Shown: in pieces, positions 17,539 to 25,378 of the stretch
Layout of the letters: every line of letters begins with the position of its first letter
Numbering within the stretch: position 1 is the first letter of the stretch
Source of the DNA: Marinomonas profundi
Lineage (GTDB): Bacteria > Pseudomonadota > Gammaproteobacteria > Pseudomonadales > Marinomonadaceae
Direction of reading: 5' to 3'
Assembly (NCBI RefSeq): GCF_020694005.1
Contig: NZ_CP073013.1
Span: 3,048,578 to 3,112,577 of the forward strand
DNA length: 64,000 nucleotides
Translations under genes and position numbers: made by a program
The notes under the pieces: generated by a model
The model's database searches: none
The model's input: the letters and a program-made list of their open reading frames with translations, nothing else
What the model was told of the DNA's origin: nothing

Positions 17539-17544
17539 TTAGGG
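17466..17544 (+). other. attC site of cassette A
   Basis: R'' CATAAC (to 17473), L'' CACATTAAG (17477-17485), L' CTTATGTG (17526-17533) and R' GTTAGGG (17538-17544). L'' pairs with L' with one unpaired T, the extrahelical base typical of attC. The middle (about 17486-17525) can fold as the variable terminal structure. The crossover would be between G17538 and T17539. Confidence 0.85.
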
Positions 17545-17559
17545 CTCAGTGTGAGTGAT

Positions 17560-17576
17560 TTTTCATCTGACCCTAA
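17560..17576 (+). repeat. Left 17-bp inverted repeat
   Basis: TTTTCATCTGACCCTAA, exact reverse complement of 18482-18498. The pair encloses the PaiB-like gene and the small gene at 18345. Confidence 0.85.
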
Positions 17577-17596
17577 ATTTCTAAATTTAGAGAATC

Positions 17597-18211
17597 ATGT
17601 ATATACCTAAGAATTTTGAAGTAAAAGATCCATCAGTAATCAGCGAGCTAATCGCTGAAAACGGGTTCGGAACGCTAATTAGTGCTGATCTTACTGCAAC
17701 ACACTTGCCTCTTATTTACGAACCGAATGTTGCAGGGCTTGGTTTTCTATTTGGTCACTTTGCTAAATCAAATTCGCATTGGCAAATTGCTGAAAACCAG
17801 AGGGTGCTCGTCATTTTTCAAGGGCCACATGCCTATATTTCACCAAGTTGGTATGTAACTAAACCAGCGGTACCAACTTGGAATTATTCAGCCGTTCATT
17901 GTTATGGTTATCTCACTATCCTTGATGACAATGAAAATCAGCAGGCTATGGCTGACCTGATTGTTAAATATGAGCCTGAGCTGTTAGATAATTCTGAAAT
18001 TATGCCAGCTGATTATCAGTTAAAACTTCGTAACGGTGTTGTCGGTTTTAAAATTGCTATTGACGAGATTCAAGCGAAGGAAAAGTTGGGGCAACATCGT
18101 AAACCAGAGGATCAAAAGGGCGTATTTACAGGTTTGCAAAAATCTAAGGATTTAAGCGCTGTCAGTTTGTGCGCTTACATGGAAAAGCGTAATGTTGGTA
18201 CAGGCCGTTAA
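17597..18211 (+). CDS. FMN-binding negative transcriptional regulator, PaiB-like
   Basis: 204 residues of the PaiB family, a split-barrel flavin-binding fold related to pyridoxamine-phosphate oxidases. Features include HLPLIYEP, FGHFAKSNSHW, VIFQGPHAYISPSWY, VPTWNYSAVHCYG and the C-terminal GFKIAIDEIQAKEKLGQHR (KxxQN-like). Bacillus PaiB represses sporulation and protease genes, but the role of these stand-alone copies is unknown. It sits right after cassette A, and its stop overlaps an attC-like hairpin, so it may itself be a cassette gene. Upstream bases CTAAATTTAGAG form a palindrome rather than a strong ribosome site. Confidence 0.9.
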   Translation: MYIPKNFEVKDPSVISELIAENGFGTLISADLTATHLPLIYEPNVAGLGFLFGHFAKSNSHWQIAENQRVLVIFQGPHAYISPSWYVTKPAVPTWNYSAVHCYGYLTILDDNENQQAMADLIVKYEPELLDNSEIMPADYQLKLRNGVVGFKIAIDEIQAKEKLGQHRKPEDQKGVFTGLQKSKDLSAVSLCAYMEKRNVGTGR

Positions 18212-18282
18212 CACATTTCGTCATTCGGGGCCTGCGGCCCCAGCGACGGACACAACTCAGTCACTGCTAAGAAATGTTATCT
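18207..18282 (+). other. Possible attC-like site after the PaiB-like gene
   Basis: It begins at the stop codon (GTTAACA) and ends with GAAATGTTATCT. TAACA/TGTTA and TTTC/GAAA can pair with a CA bulge, and GGGGCC/GGCCCC plus CGTC/GACG form an inner arm. The R''/R' match is short and does not fit the bases at the preceding boundary (TTAGGGC), so this could be a diverged attC or a terminator-like repeat. Confidence 0.4.
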
Positions 18283-18344
18283 TCTATCCACTTCCTGAGC
18301 TAAAATACCGACCCTATTCGTACTTTACTACATGAGATTTATAA

Positions 18345-18485
18345 ATGACCGCATTTGATAAAAAAGTGGAAGAGCTGATCGCTAAACATCCTAATCTAAC
18401 CAAAGATGAAGCCATCAAAATTGTCACTGAGAAAAATAACCGTAAGAAACAGAAGCGAAATGCAAGATCAAATAAAGATAGTTAG
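18345..18485 (+). CDS. Small basic hypothetical protein
   Basis: 46 residues, starting MTAFDKKVEELIAKHPNL and ending in a Lys/Arg/Asn-rich tail. Likely one or two helices, and basic enough to bind nucleic acid. No named family was recognised. The region upstream has ACATGAGATTTATAA but no strong ribosome site. Its stop TAG overlaps the right copy of the 17-bp inverted repeat, so its end may be the edge of the inserted segment. Confidence 0.55.
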   Translation: MTAFDKKVEELIAKHPNLTKDEAIKIVTEKNNRKKQKRNARSNKDS

Positions 18486-18498
18486 GGTCAGATGAAAA
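18482..18498 (-). repeat. Right 17-bp inverted repeat
   Basis: TTAGGGTCAGATGAAAA, exact reverse complement of 17560-17576. It overlaps the stop of the small gene at 18345 and includes a GTTAGGG core-like sequence (18481-18487). Confidence 0.85.
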
Positions 18499-18514
18499 TA
18501 GGGTATTTTATACG

Positions 18515-18540
18515 CGTTTCCACGCGAGAGCGTGGGAACG
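18515..18540. repeat. REP-like hairpin
   Basis: CGTTTCCACGC-GAGA-GCGTGGGAACG, an 11-bp stem with one wobble and a GAGA tetraloop. This sequence type is a common dispersed palindrome in gammaproteobacteria. It marks the right border of the island. Confidence 0.7.
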
Positions 18541-18544
18541 AGAG

Positions 18545-18580
18545 AGCCGCGTGTTGATGTTAAGTCATACGCGGCTTTAT
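18545..18580 (+). terminator. Hairpin/terminator at the island edge
   Basis: AGCCGCGT (18545-18552) pairs with ACGCGGCT (18569-18576), followed by TTATATTGTTTT on the plus strand. It lies 12 bp past the end of the convergent M48 protease gene, so it could serve either direction. The tail is best on the plus strand. Confidence 0.55.
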
Positions 18581-18591
18581 ATTGTTTTAAT

Positions 18592-19398
18592 CTAGTAGCA
18601 TTTTGCTTGTTTGTTTTGTGTGGCCAGCGGTTCATAAATGGCGAGGTTTTTGGGTAAATTGGCCTGTAAATCTTTAATACGAGTCGCGTTGGCTGGGTGA
18701 GTTGACAGCAGTTCTGGTGTTTTACTGTCTCCGCCTGCGCTCATGTTGCGCCATAGCTGAACACTTTCTCGCGGATCAAAGCCTGCTTTTGCCATGTATT
18801 CTAAGCCCAGTAAATCGGCTTCTGACTCATGAGCGCGGCTGAAAGGTAGGATAATACCGACTTGCGCGCCAATGCCTAATGCTTGGAAAATCGCGACTTT
18901 CTCTGGTGATTCCTCACCGCCTAGTTGATAACCCAATGCCAGCGCTTGGCTCGTTGCAAGCTGAGTTGATACACGTTCATTGCCGTGTCTGGCGATGACA
19001 TGGGCCAGCTCATGACCGACGACGGCGGCTAGCTGAGATTGGTTTTCAGCGACTTTTAAAAGGCCCGTATAAACGCCGACTTTATAACCAGGTAAGGCAA
19101 AGGCGTTGACTTGTTCATCGTCGAATAACACCACTTCCCAAGCTTGGTTACGGTATTTATCGGGCAGCACTGCGATCAGTGTGTCGGCCACGCATTGTAC
19201 TTGTTCACGCAGTTTGGTGTCGGATGACGAGGGTATTTCCTTCTTCATTTCTGTAAAAGACTGAACGCCCATTTCATTCATCTGGCTATCAGGCAACACC
19301 GCAAACTGCTTACGACCCGTCGGCGAAGCGCTACAACCCACCATTACAACCAACGCTGCAGCCAGCGCCGCCTTATAAGAAACCTTCATCAACACCAT
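18592..19398 (-). CDS. M48-family metalloprotease lipoprotein (LoiP/YcaL-like)
   Basis: 268 residues. The signal peptide MVLMKVSYKAALAAALVVM ends in VGC, a lipobox, so it is a lipid-anchored periplasmic protease, probably for outer-membrane quality control. The zinc motif HELAHVIARHG (HEXXH) is followed by SRAHESEADLLGLEYMAKAG, supplying the third ligand Glu, and the C-terminus has LLSTHPANATRI. The start at 19398 follows AAGGCGG on the minus strand with 7-bp spacing; an in-frame ATG 48 bp further upstream would spoil the signal peptide. Monocistronic. Confidence 0.92.
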   Translation of the reverse strand: MVLMKVSYKAALAAALVVMVGCSASPTGRKQFAVLPDSQMNEMGVQSFTEMKKEIPSSSDTKLREQVQCVADTLIAVLPDKYRNQAWEVVLFDDEQVNAFALPGYKVGVYTGLLKVAENQSQLAAVVGHELAHVIARHGNERVSTQLATSQALALGYQLGGEESPEKVAIFQALGIGAQVGIILPFSRAHESEADLLGLEYMAKAGFDPRESVQLWRNMSAGGDSKTPELLSTHPANATRIKDLQANLPKNLAIYEPLATQNKQAKCY

Positions 19399-19667
19399 GG
19401 TAAAACCGCCTTGAAAAACTGCATGAACGCTTGGAATAGCCGCCATTATAGAGAAGGGCTTTCGTTAGAAGCAAATGAAGTTGGCGCTTTGACTGATAAC
19501 CCCTCGGCGTTTGAATGAAACCCGTATAGATAACCCAAAGGCGGTTAGTCGCTTTTAGTCTACCTAGAGTCGTTTCCAGCCACCTTCCACTGGTAGCGAA
19601 AAATTACACTGAGTTCATTGATAGTCACTCCTTTAAAAAGCCCATATTTAATAGGTAAGGAAAAACA

Positions 19668-20645
19668 ATGAACGCAGCAGAGCTACACGACAAGTCCATT
19701 ATTATTGACGGTTTGATTTGTGCGAAGTGGAATCGCGAGTTATTTGAAGACATGGCGAAGGGCAAGTTGACGGCGGCGAATTGCACTGTGTCGTTTTGGG
19801 AAAACTTCGAAGGCACGGTTCGTAATGTGGTTGAGATGAATCAGCTGATCGACGCCAACAGTGATTTATTGACCAAGGTGTACACCACGAAAGACATTCA
19901 GCGCGCCAAAGCCGAAGGCAAAACCGGCGTGATGATGGGCTTTCAAAATGCCCATGCGTTTGAAGATCAAATTGGTTATGTGCAGATTTTTAAAGACCTA
20001 GGCGTGGGCATTGTGCAGATGTGCTACAACACGCAAAACTTAGTGGGCACGGGCTGTTATGAACGCGACGGTGGTTTGTCGGGTTACGGTCGTGAAATCG
20101 TGGCGGAGATGAATCGTGTCGGCATGTTGTGTGATTTGTCTCACGTTGGCCCTAATACCGCGAAAGAAGTCATCATCGAATCGAAAAAGCCAGTGGCGTA
20201 TTCCCATTGTTTGCCAGCGGGTTTAAAAGAACACCCACGCAACCGCACCGACGAAGAGCTTAAATTCATTGCCGACAACGGCGGTTTTGTTGGTGTCACC
20301 ATGTTCGCACCTTTCTTAAAAGCTGGTATTAACGCCACCATTGACGATTACGTGGAAGCCATTCAATACATTTACAACATAGTCGGGGAAGACGCGATTG
20401 GCATCGGCACCGACTTTACCCAAGGTCACGGTTACGATTTCTTCGAATACCTCACTCATGACAAAGGTTATGCCCGCCGTTTGACGCGCTTTGGCGAGAT
20501 TATCAATCCGCTGGGTATGCGTACGGTTGGCGATTTCCCGAATTTGACCGAAGCCTTGTTGAAACACGGTTTTAGCGAGCGTCAGGTGGTGAAAATTATG
20601 GGTGAGAATTGGGTCTCATTGTTAAAAAATGTTTGGGGAGAATAA
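19668..20645 (+). CDS. Membrane-dipeptidase-type peptidase (M19) of the dgc operon
   Basis: 325 residues of the renal-dipeptidase (M19) amidohydrolase-like family. The opening IIIDGLICAKWNRE replaces the usual D-x-H motif at this position, while GMLCDLSHVGPNTAKEVI, AYSHCLPAGLKEHPRN and GIGTDFTQGHG carry likely metal ligands. The C-terminal VVKIMGENWVSLLKNVWG matches the family GxN motif. In Pseudomonas a homologue (PA5396) starts the dimethylglycine cluster, as here. Its precise substrate is not established to my knowledge. The start follows TAGGTAAGGA. It is 2 bp upstream of the next gene. Confidence 0.88.
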   Translation: MNAAELHDKSIIIDGLICAKWNRELFEDMAKGKLTAANCTVSFWENFEGTVRNVVEMNQLIDANSDLLTKVYTTKDIQRAKAEGKTGVMMGFQNAHAFEDQIGYVQIFKDLGVGIVQMCYNTQNLVGTGCYERDGGLSGYGREIVAEMNRVGMLCDLSHVGPNTAKEVIIESKKPVAYSHCLPAGLKEHPRNRTDEELKFIADNGGFVGVTMFAPFLKAGINATIDDYVEAIQYIYNIVGEDAIGIGTDFTQGHGYDFFEYLTHDKGYARRLTRFGEIINPLGMRTVGDFPNLTEALLKHGFSERQVVKIMGENWVSLLKNVWGE

Positions 20646-20647
20646 TC

Positions 20648-21193
20648 ATGACAACACATGCGCCAGAAATGCCCATCCAAGTAGACGGTGAAACCGGTGT
20701 TTGGACGACGGATGCGTTGCCAATGCTGTATGTGCCGCGTCACTTTTTTGTCAATAACCACATGGGCATTGAAGACGAAATTGGCGCCGAACGTTACGCC
20801 GAGATTTTATACAAAGCGGGTTATAAGTCGGCCTATTTTTGGTGTGAACAAGAGTCCGAATGCCATGGCATTTATGGCGAGGAGATTTGGCACCATTATT
20901 TGAAGCGCTTATCACAGCGCGGTTGGGGCTTTTTTATTACCGAAGCGCTCGACATAGAAAAAGGCACGGCAAAAGTACGTTTAGAAAACTCGGCTTTTGT
21001 TTATCACTACGAAAAGATCCACGGTAAAAAAGTCAATCGCAAGGTGGATTACATGTTTACCGGCTGGTTTGCTGGGGCGCTGGATCAGATCCTTGAAAGC
21101 AAAGGCTTGGCGACTCGTACCAAGGCGATTCAAACACAGAGCGCCGCGGAAGCTGGTTTTGACGTAGGTTATTTTGACGTGACGCCTCTGTAA
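20648..21193 (+). CDS. Conserved protein of unknown function in the dgc operon (PA5397-like)
   Basis: 181 residues, starting MTTHAPEMPIQVDGETGVW. No enzyme signature was recognised. Aromatic and acidic stretches (YKSAYFWCEQESECHGIYGEE) and a late MFTGWFAGALDQILESKGL helix region recall small ligand-binding V4R/4-vinyl-reductase-like folds, but this is only a resemblance. Position and size match the conserved gene next to dgcA in Pseudomonas. The ATG at 20648 follows GGGGAGA; a start 39 bp upstream would run into the dipeptidase gene. A 99-bp gap precedes dgcA, so the two may have separate promoters. Confidence 0.8.
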   Translation: MTTHAPEMPIQVDGETGVWTTDALPMLYVPRHFFVNNHMGIEDEIGAERYAEILYKAGYKSAYFWCEQESECHGIYGEEIWHHYLKRLSQRGWGFFITEALDIEKGTAKVRLENSAFVYHYEKIHGKKVNRKVDYMFTGWFAGALDQILESKGLATRTKAIQTQSAAEAGFDVGYFDVTPL

Positions 21194-21292
21194 TTCATGT
21201 CGTAAAGCATATTAAGTATATGGCCATCGCGGGCAGGTGGTGGCCACTATTATCCGAAAAGTTATCAGTCGTTTTCCATAAGGCAGGATGTT

Positions 21293-23359
21293 ATGTCCCA
21301 GTATGATGCGTTGTTCGAGCCATTAAACATTAATAAATTAACCATCCGCAATCGTATTGTCAGTACGGCTCATGCTGAGGTGTATGCCACTGATGGCGGC
21401 ATGACAACAGATCGTTATGTGAAATATTACGAAGAAAAAGCCAAGGGCGGTTGTGGCTTGTGTATTTGCGGTGGCTCCAGTGTGGTGTCTATCGATAGTC
21501 CGCAAAGCTGGTGGAGTTCGGTGAATTTATCGACCGATCGTATTATTCCGCATTTTCAAAATCTGGCCGATGCGGTACATAAGCACGGCGGTAAAATCAT
21601 GATCCAAATTACGCACATGGGGCGTCGTTCTCGCTGGGATGGTGAAAACTGGCCAAGCCTGATGTCGCCTTCTGGCATTCGTGAGCCGGTTCATCGTGCG
21701 ACTTGTAAAACCATCGAAGTGGAAGAAATGTGGCGCATTATTGGGGATTTCGCCCAAGCAGCGCGTCGTGCCAAAGAAGGCGGCTTGGATGGCGTGGAAT
21801 TGTCGGCGGTTCACCAACATATGATCGACCAGTTCTGGTCGCCACGGGTCAACAAACGTACTGATGAATGGGGCGGTACTTTTGAAGGTCGCATGAAGTT
21901 TGGTATGGAAGTACTAAAAGCCGTGCGGGCCGAAGTGGGGCCAGATTTTGTGGTGGGCATGCGTATTACCGGCGATGAATTTCATCCGGATGGCTTGGGC
22001 CACGAGGAAATGAAAAAGATTGCTCAGTATTATGATGCTACTGACATGGTGGATTATTTTGGCGTCGTGGGTTCTGGCTGCGACACGCATAACACCTTGG
22101 CGAACGTGATTCCGAATATGAGCTATCCGCCAGAGCCGTTCCTTTATTTGGCGGCGGGTATTAAAGACGTGGTGAAAGTGCCTGTTATTCATGCGCAAAA
22201 CATCAAAGACCCAAATCAAGCGAAGCGTATTATCGAAGCCGGTTATGTGGATTTTGTCGGCATGACGCGCGCGCACATTGCCGATCCGCATTTTATCGCC
22301 AAGATCAAAATGGATCAGGTGGATCAAATTCGCCAATGCGTTGGCGCGAACTATTGTATCGACCGTCAGTATCAAGGCTTGGATGTTTTATGTATTCAAA
22401 ACGCGGCAACCTCGCGGGAATACATGGGTTTGCCGCATATTGTTGAAAAAACCACGGGCGTCATTCGCAATGTGGTGGTGGTTGGCGGTGGCCCCGGTGG
22501 CTTAGAAGCCGCGCGTGTTGCCGCCGAGCGTGGTCATAAAGTGACCTTAATTGATAAAGCCGAAGAACTTGGCGGGCAATTAGTGTTTGCCGCCAAAGCG
22601 CCTCAGCGTGATCAAATTGCTGGCATTACCCGTTGGTTGGTGATGGAGATCGAGCGCTTGGGCGTAGAGGTGCGTTTGGGCACCGCCGCCAGCGAAGAGC
22701 TGATTCAGGAATTGAATCCAGATGTGTGCATTTTAGCGACTGGAGGTCGTCCTTTCTTGGAGCAAAATCCAGAGTGGGGCGCGGCAGAAGGCTTGGTGGT
22801 GTCTACATGGGATATTCTCAGTGGCAAGGTCGAACCGGGTAAAAACGTCTTGGTTTACGATACGATTTGCGAATTTTCCGGTATGTCAGCGGCGGATTAT
22901 TTGGCGTCCAAAGGCTCGCTAGTGGAGTTGGTAACTGACGATATCAAACCGGGCGTCGGCATCGGCGGTACGACTTTCCCGACTTATTACCGTTCTTTGT
23001 ATGAAAAAGAAGTCATCATGACCTCGGACATGTTGCTCGATAAGGTCTATCGCGAAGGTGACAAGTTGGTGGCGGTACTGGAGAACGAGTACACAGCGCA
23101 AAAAGAAGAGCGCGTGATAGACCAAGTGGTGATTGAAAATGGTACGCGTCCCAATGAAGAATTGTATTACGCGTTAAAACCCAGCTCGCGCAATAAAGGT
23201 CAGATTGATAACGAAGCCTTGTTTGATATTCAGCCTCAGCCTGTTCTTCACGATCAGCAGAGCGAAGGCATGATCTTGTGGCGTTTGGGGGATTGTGTGT
23301 CGCAGCGTAATGTTCATGCGGCTATGTATGATGCTTTGCGCCTCTGTAAAGACCTCTAA
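21293..23359 (+). CDS. dgcA: Dimethylglycine demethylase subunit DgcA
   Basis: 688 residues, like trimethylamine dehydrogenase and 2,4-dienoyl-CoA reductase. An N-terminal Old-Yellow-Enzyme FMN barrel (about 5-340, with VSTAHAEVYATDGG and GLDGVELSAVHQHMIDQFWSP) is followed by a 4Fe-4S site (CVGANYC .. VLC, about 350-365) and FAD/NAD-type domains (VVVVGGGPGGLEAARVAAERG, about 395). It oxidatively demethylates dimethylglycine to sarcosine. Electrons should pass to DgcB and ETF. The start follows AAGGCAGG. The dgcB gene begins 18 bp later. Confidence 0.95.
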   Translation: MSQYDALFEPLNINKLTIRNRIVSTAHAEVYATDGGMTTDRYVKYYEEKAKGGCGLCICGGSSVVSIDSPQSWWSSVNLSTDRIIPHFQNLADAVHKHGGKIMIQITHMGRRSRWDGENWPSLMSPSGIREPVHRATCKTIEVEEMWRIIGDFAQAARRAKEGGLDGVELSAVHQHMIDQFWSPRVNKRTDEWGGTFEGRMKFGMEVLKAVRAEVGPDFVVGMRITGDEFHPDGLGHEEMKKIAQYYDATDMVDYFGVVGSGCDTHNTLANVIPNMSYPPEPFLYLAAGIKDVVKVPVIHAQNIKDPNQAKRIIEAGYVDFVGMTRAHIADPHFIAKIKMDQVDQIRQCVGANYCIDRQYQGLDVLCIQNAATSREYMGLPHIVEKTTGVIRNVVVVGGGPGGLEAARVAAERGHKVTLIDKAEELGGQLVFAAKAPQRDQIAGITRWLVMEIERLGVEVRLGTAASEELIQELNPDVCILATGGRPFLEQNPEWGAAEGLVVSTWDILSGKVEPGKNVLVYDTICEFSGMSAADYLASKGSLVELVTDDIKPGVGIGGTTFPTYYRSLYEKEVIMTSDMLLDKVYREGDKLVAVLENEYTAQKEERVIDQVVIENGTRPNEELYYALKPSSRNKGQIDNEALFDIQPQPVLHDQQSEGMILWRLGDCVSQRNVHAAMYDALRLCKDL

Positions 23360-23377
23360 GCCAATAAGGGGTTTAAG

Positions 23378-25378
23378 ATGATTCTTAATTGGTTACTTCC
23401 AACCTTGATTGGTGTTTTGCTGGTGCTTGCGGGCATTGGTGCCGTTCGTCGTATGAATTTGTGGCGCGCGGGGCAGGCTGACAAAGTTGATTTGCTGGCG
23501 GGTTTGCTGGCGATGCCGAAACGCTATCTGCACGACCTTCACCATGTGGTTGAGCGGGACAAGTACATGTCTCGCACCCACGTGGCGACGGGCGGCGGTT
23601 TTGTATTGGCCATGGTGCTGGTGGTGTGGGTGCACTTGTTTGGCATCGACAGCAAGATTCTGGCTTGGGCGCTATTAGCAGCCTTGGTAATGATGTTTTG
23701 TGGTGCTTTATTCGTTTATAAACGCCGTATAAATCCGCCGTCTCGCCTTTCGAAAGGGCCGTGGATGCGCTTGCCAAAAAGCCTGCTGACGTTTTCTGTC
23801 ACCTTTTTTGTACTGACTTTACCGGCAGCAGGATTACCTATTGTTGGAAAGTTTCCTAGCGGAACGGGTGGTTGGCTGCTTACGCTTGTATTGTCTGTTC
23901 TGATATTAATGAGCCTAGGCGAAATGCTGTTTGGTATGACCTGGGGCGGGCCGATGAAACACGCCTTTGCGGGGGCCTTGCATTTGGCTTTTCATCGTCG
24001 TCCAGAGCGTTTTGGTGGTGGGCGTTCTACGGGCTTAAAAGCGGCGATATTAGGTGAAACGTCGCACGGTGTGGCGAAGCCAACGGATTTCAAATGGAAT
24101 CAATTATTAGGCTTTGACGCCTGTGTGCAATGCGGTCGTTGCGAAGCGGTGTGCCCTGCGTTTGCGGCAGGTCAGCCATTGAACCCTAAAAAACTGATTC
24201 AAGACATGGTGGTGGGTTTTGCCGGTGGCACAGACGAGAAGTACGCGGGCAGCCCGTATCCTGATGGTTCGGGCGGTGTTCAAGAGGTTGGCAAGGCGAA
24301 AGGCGGCCCTAATCAAATTATCACCGAGGGTTTGATTAACCCCGATACGCTTTGGTCTTGTACCACCTGTCGAGCGTGTGTGGAAGAATGCCCGATGATG
24401 ATCGAGCACGTAGATGCCATTGTCGATATGCGTCGTTTTTTAACCTTAGAAAAAGGCGAAACACCCAATAAGGGCGCGCAAGTCCTCGAAAACATTATTG
24501 CCACGGATAACCCTAATGGTTATGCGCCAGCAAGTCGTACTCACTGGGCGGCGGATCAAAATTTGCCGCTGATGAAAGACGTAAAGCAAGCGGATGTGTT
24601 GTTTTGGGTGTCTGACGGCGCCTTTGATATGCGCAGTCAGCGAATTTTGCGTGCCTTTGTAAAGCTAATGAAAGCGGCCAATGTGGATGTGGCGATTCTC
24701 GGCGATGAAGAGTTAGACAGCGGCGATGTGGCAAGACGTTTAGGCGACGATGCGACTTTCCAGAGCTTGGCAAAGCGTAACTTGGCGACCCTGTCGAAGT
24801 ATCGTTTTAATAAAATAGTCACCACCGATCCGCATGCCTTTCATTGTTTGAAGAATGAATACGGCGATTTTGGTGGAGATGCCTTGCTTTCTATTTCTGG
24901 GGAAAGTGTCGAGGTGTTGCATCATACGACCTTTTTGAATCGCTTGGTAAAAGACGGCCGTTTGCCATTGGATACTTTTAAAGGCGGCAAGGTGACTTAT
25001 CACGATCCTTGTTATTTGGGACGTTACAACGGCGAATACGAAGCGCCGCGTGAACTATTGGCGAGTTTGGGTATTGACGTAGCGGAAATGGAACGCTCTG
25101 GTTATCGCTCGCGTTGTTGTGGCGGTGGCGGTGGCGCGCCAATTACCGACATTCCCGGTGAACGTCGCATTGCCGATATGCGCATGGAAGATGTTATCAG
25201 TACGGGGGCGGACATGGTGGCCGTGGGTTGTCAGCAATGTACGGCGATGTTGGAAGGCGTGGTAGAGCCTCGACCTGTGGTGAAAGACATCGCTGAAATC
25301 TTAGCGGGTCAGTTAATTGATAGGCCGTTGGTTGATAGTCAGTTGGCTGATAGTCAGTTGATTGGGGAGGTACGCTGA
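23378..25378 (+). CDS. dgcB: Dimethylglycine demethylase subunit DgcB (membrane Fe-S protein)
   Basis: 666 residues. The N-terminus has several membrane helices (about 3-22, 75-115, 143-190). Two 4Fe-4S motifs follow (CVQCGRCEAVCPA about 248-260, CTTCRACVEECPM about 328-340). The C-terminal heterodisulfide-reductase CCG domains show DPCYLGRYNGEY, RSRCCGGGGGAP and VGCQQC. It should carry electrons from dimethylglycine oxidation to ETF or quinone. The last residues, DSQLADSQL, come from a 15-bp tandem repeat at 25328-25357. Its TGA overlaps the etfA ATG by one base, indicating coupling. Confidence 0.95.
   Translation: MILNWLLPTLIGVLLVLAGIGAVRRMNLWRAGQADKVDLLAGLLAMPKRYLHDLHHVVERDKYMSRTHVATGGGFVLAMVLVVWVHLFGIDSKILAWALLAALVMMFCGALFVYKRRINPPSRLSKGPWMRLPKSLLTFSVTFFVLTLPAAGLPIVGKFPSGTGGWLLTLVLSVLILMSLGEMLFGMTWGGPMKHAFAGALHLAFHRRPERFGGGRSTGLKAAILGETSHGVAKPTDFKWNQLLGFDACVQCGRCEAVCPAFAAGQPLNPKKLIQDMVVGFAGGTDEKYAGSPYPDGSGGVQEVGKAKGGPNQIITEGLINPDTLWSCTTCRACVEECPMMIEHVDAIVDMRRFLTLEKGETPNKGAQVLENIIATDNPNGYAPASRTHWAADQNLPLMKDVKQADVLFWVSDGAFDMRSQRILRAFVKLMKAANVDVAILGDEELDSGDVARRLGDDATFQSLAKRNLATLSKYRFNKIVTTDPHAFHCLKNEYGDFGGDALLSISGESVEVLHHTTFLNRLVKDGRLPLDTFKGGKVTYHDPCYLGRYNGEYEAPRELLASLGIDVAEMERSGYRSRCCGGGGGAPITDIPGERRIADMRMEDVISTGADMVAVGCQQCTAMLEGVVEPRPVVKDIAEILAGQLIDRPLVDSQLADSQLIGEVR

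Noticed and set aside
17539..18481. The whole PaiB plus small-gene block as one standard cassette
   Set aside because: Both borders have GTTAGGG, but no attC precedes the right border; the only attC-like hairpin is internal at 18207-18282.
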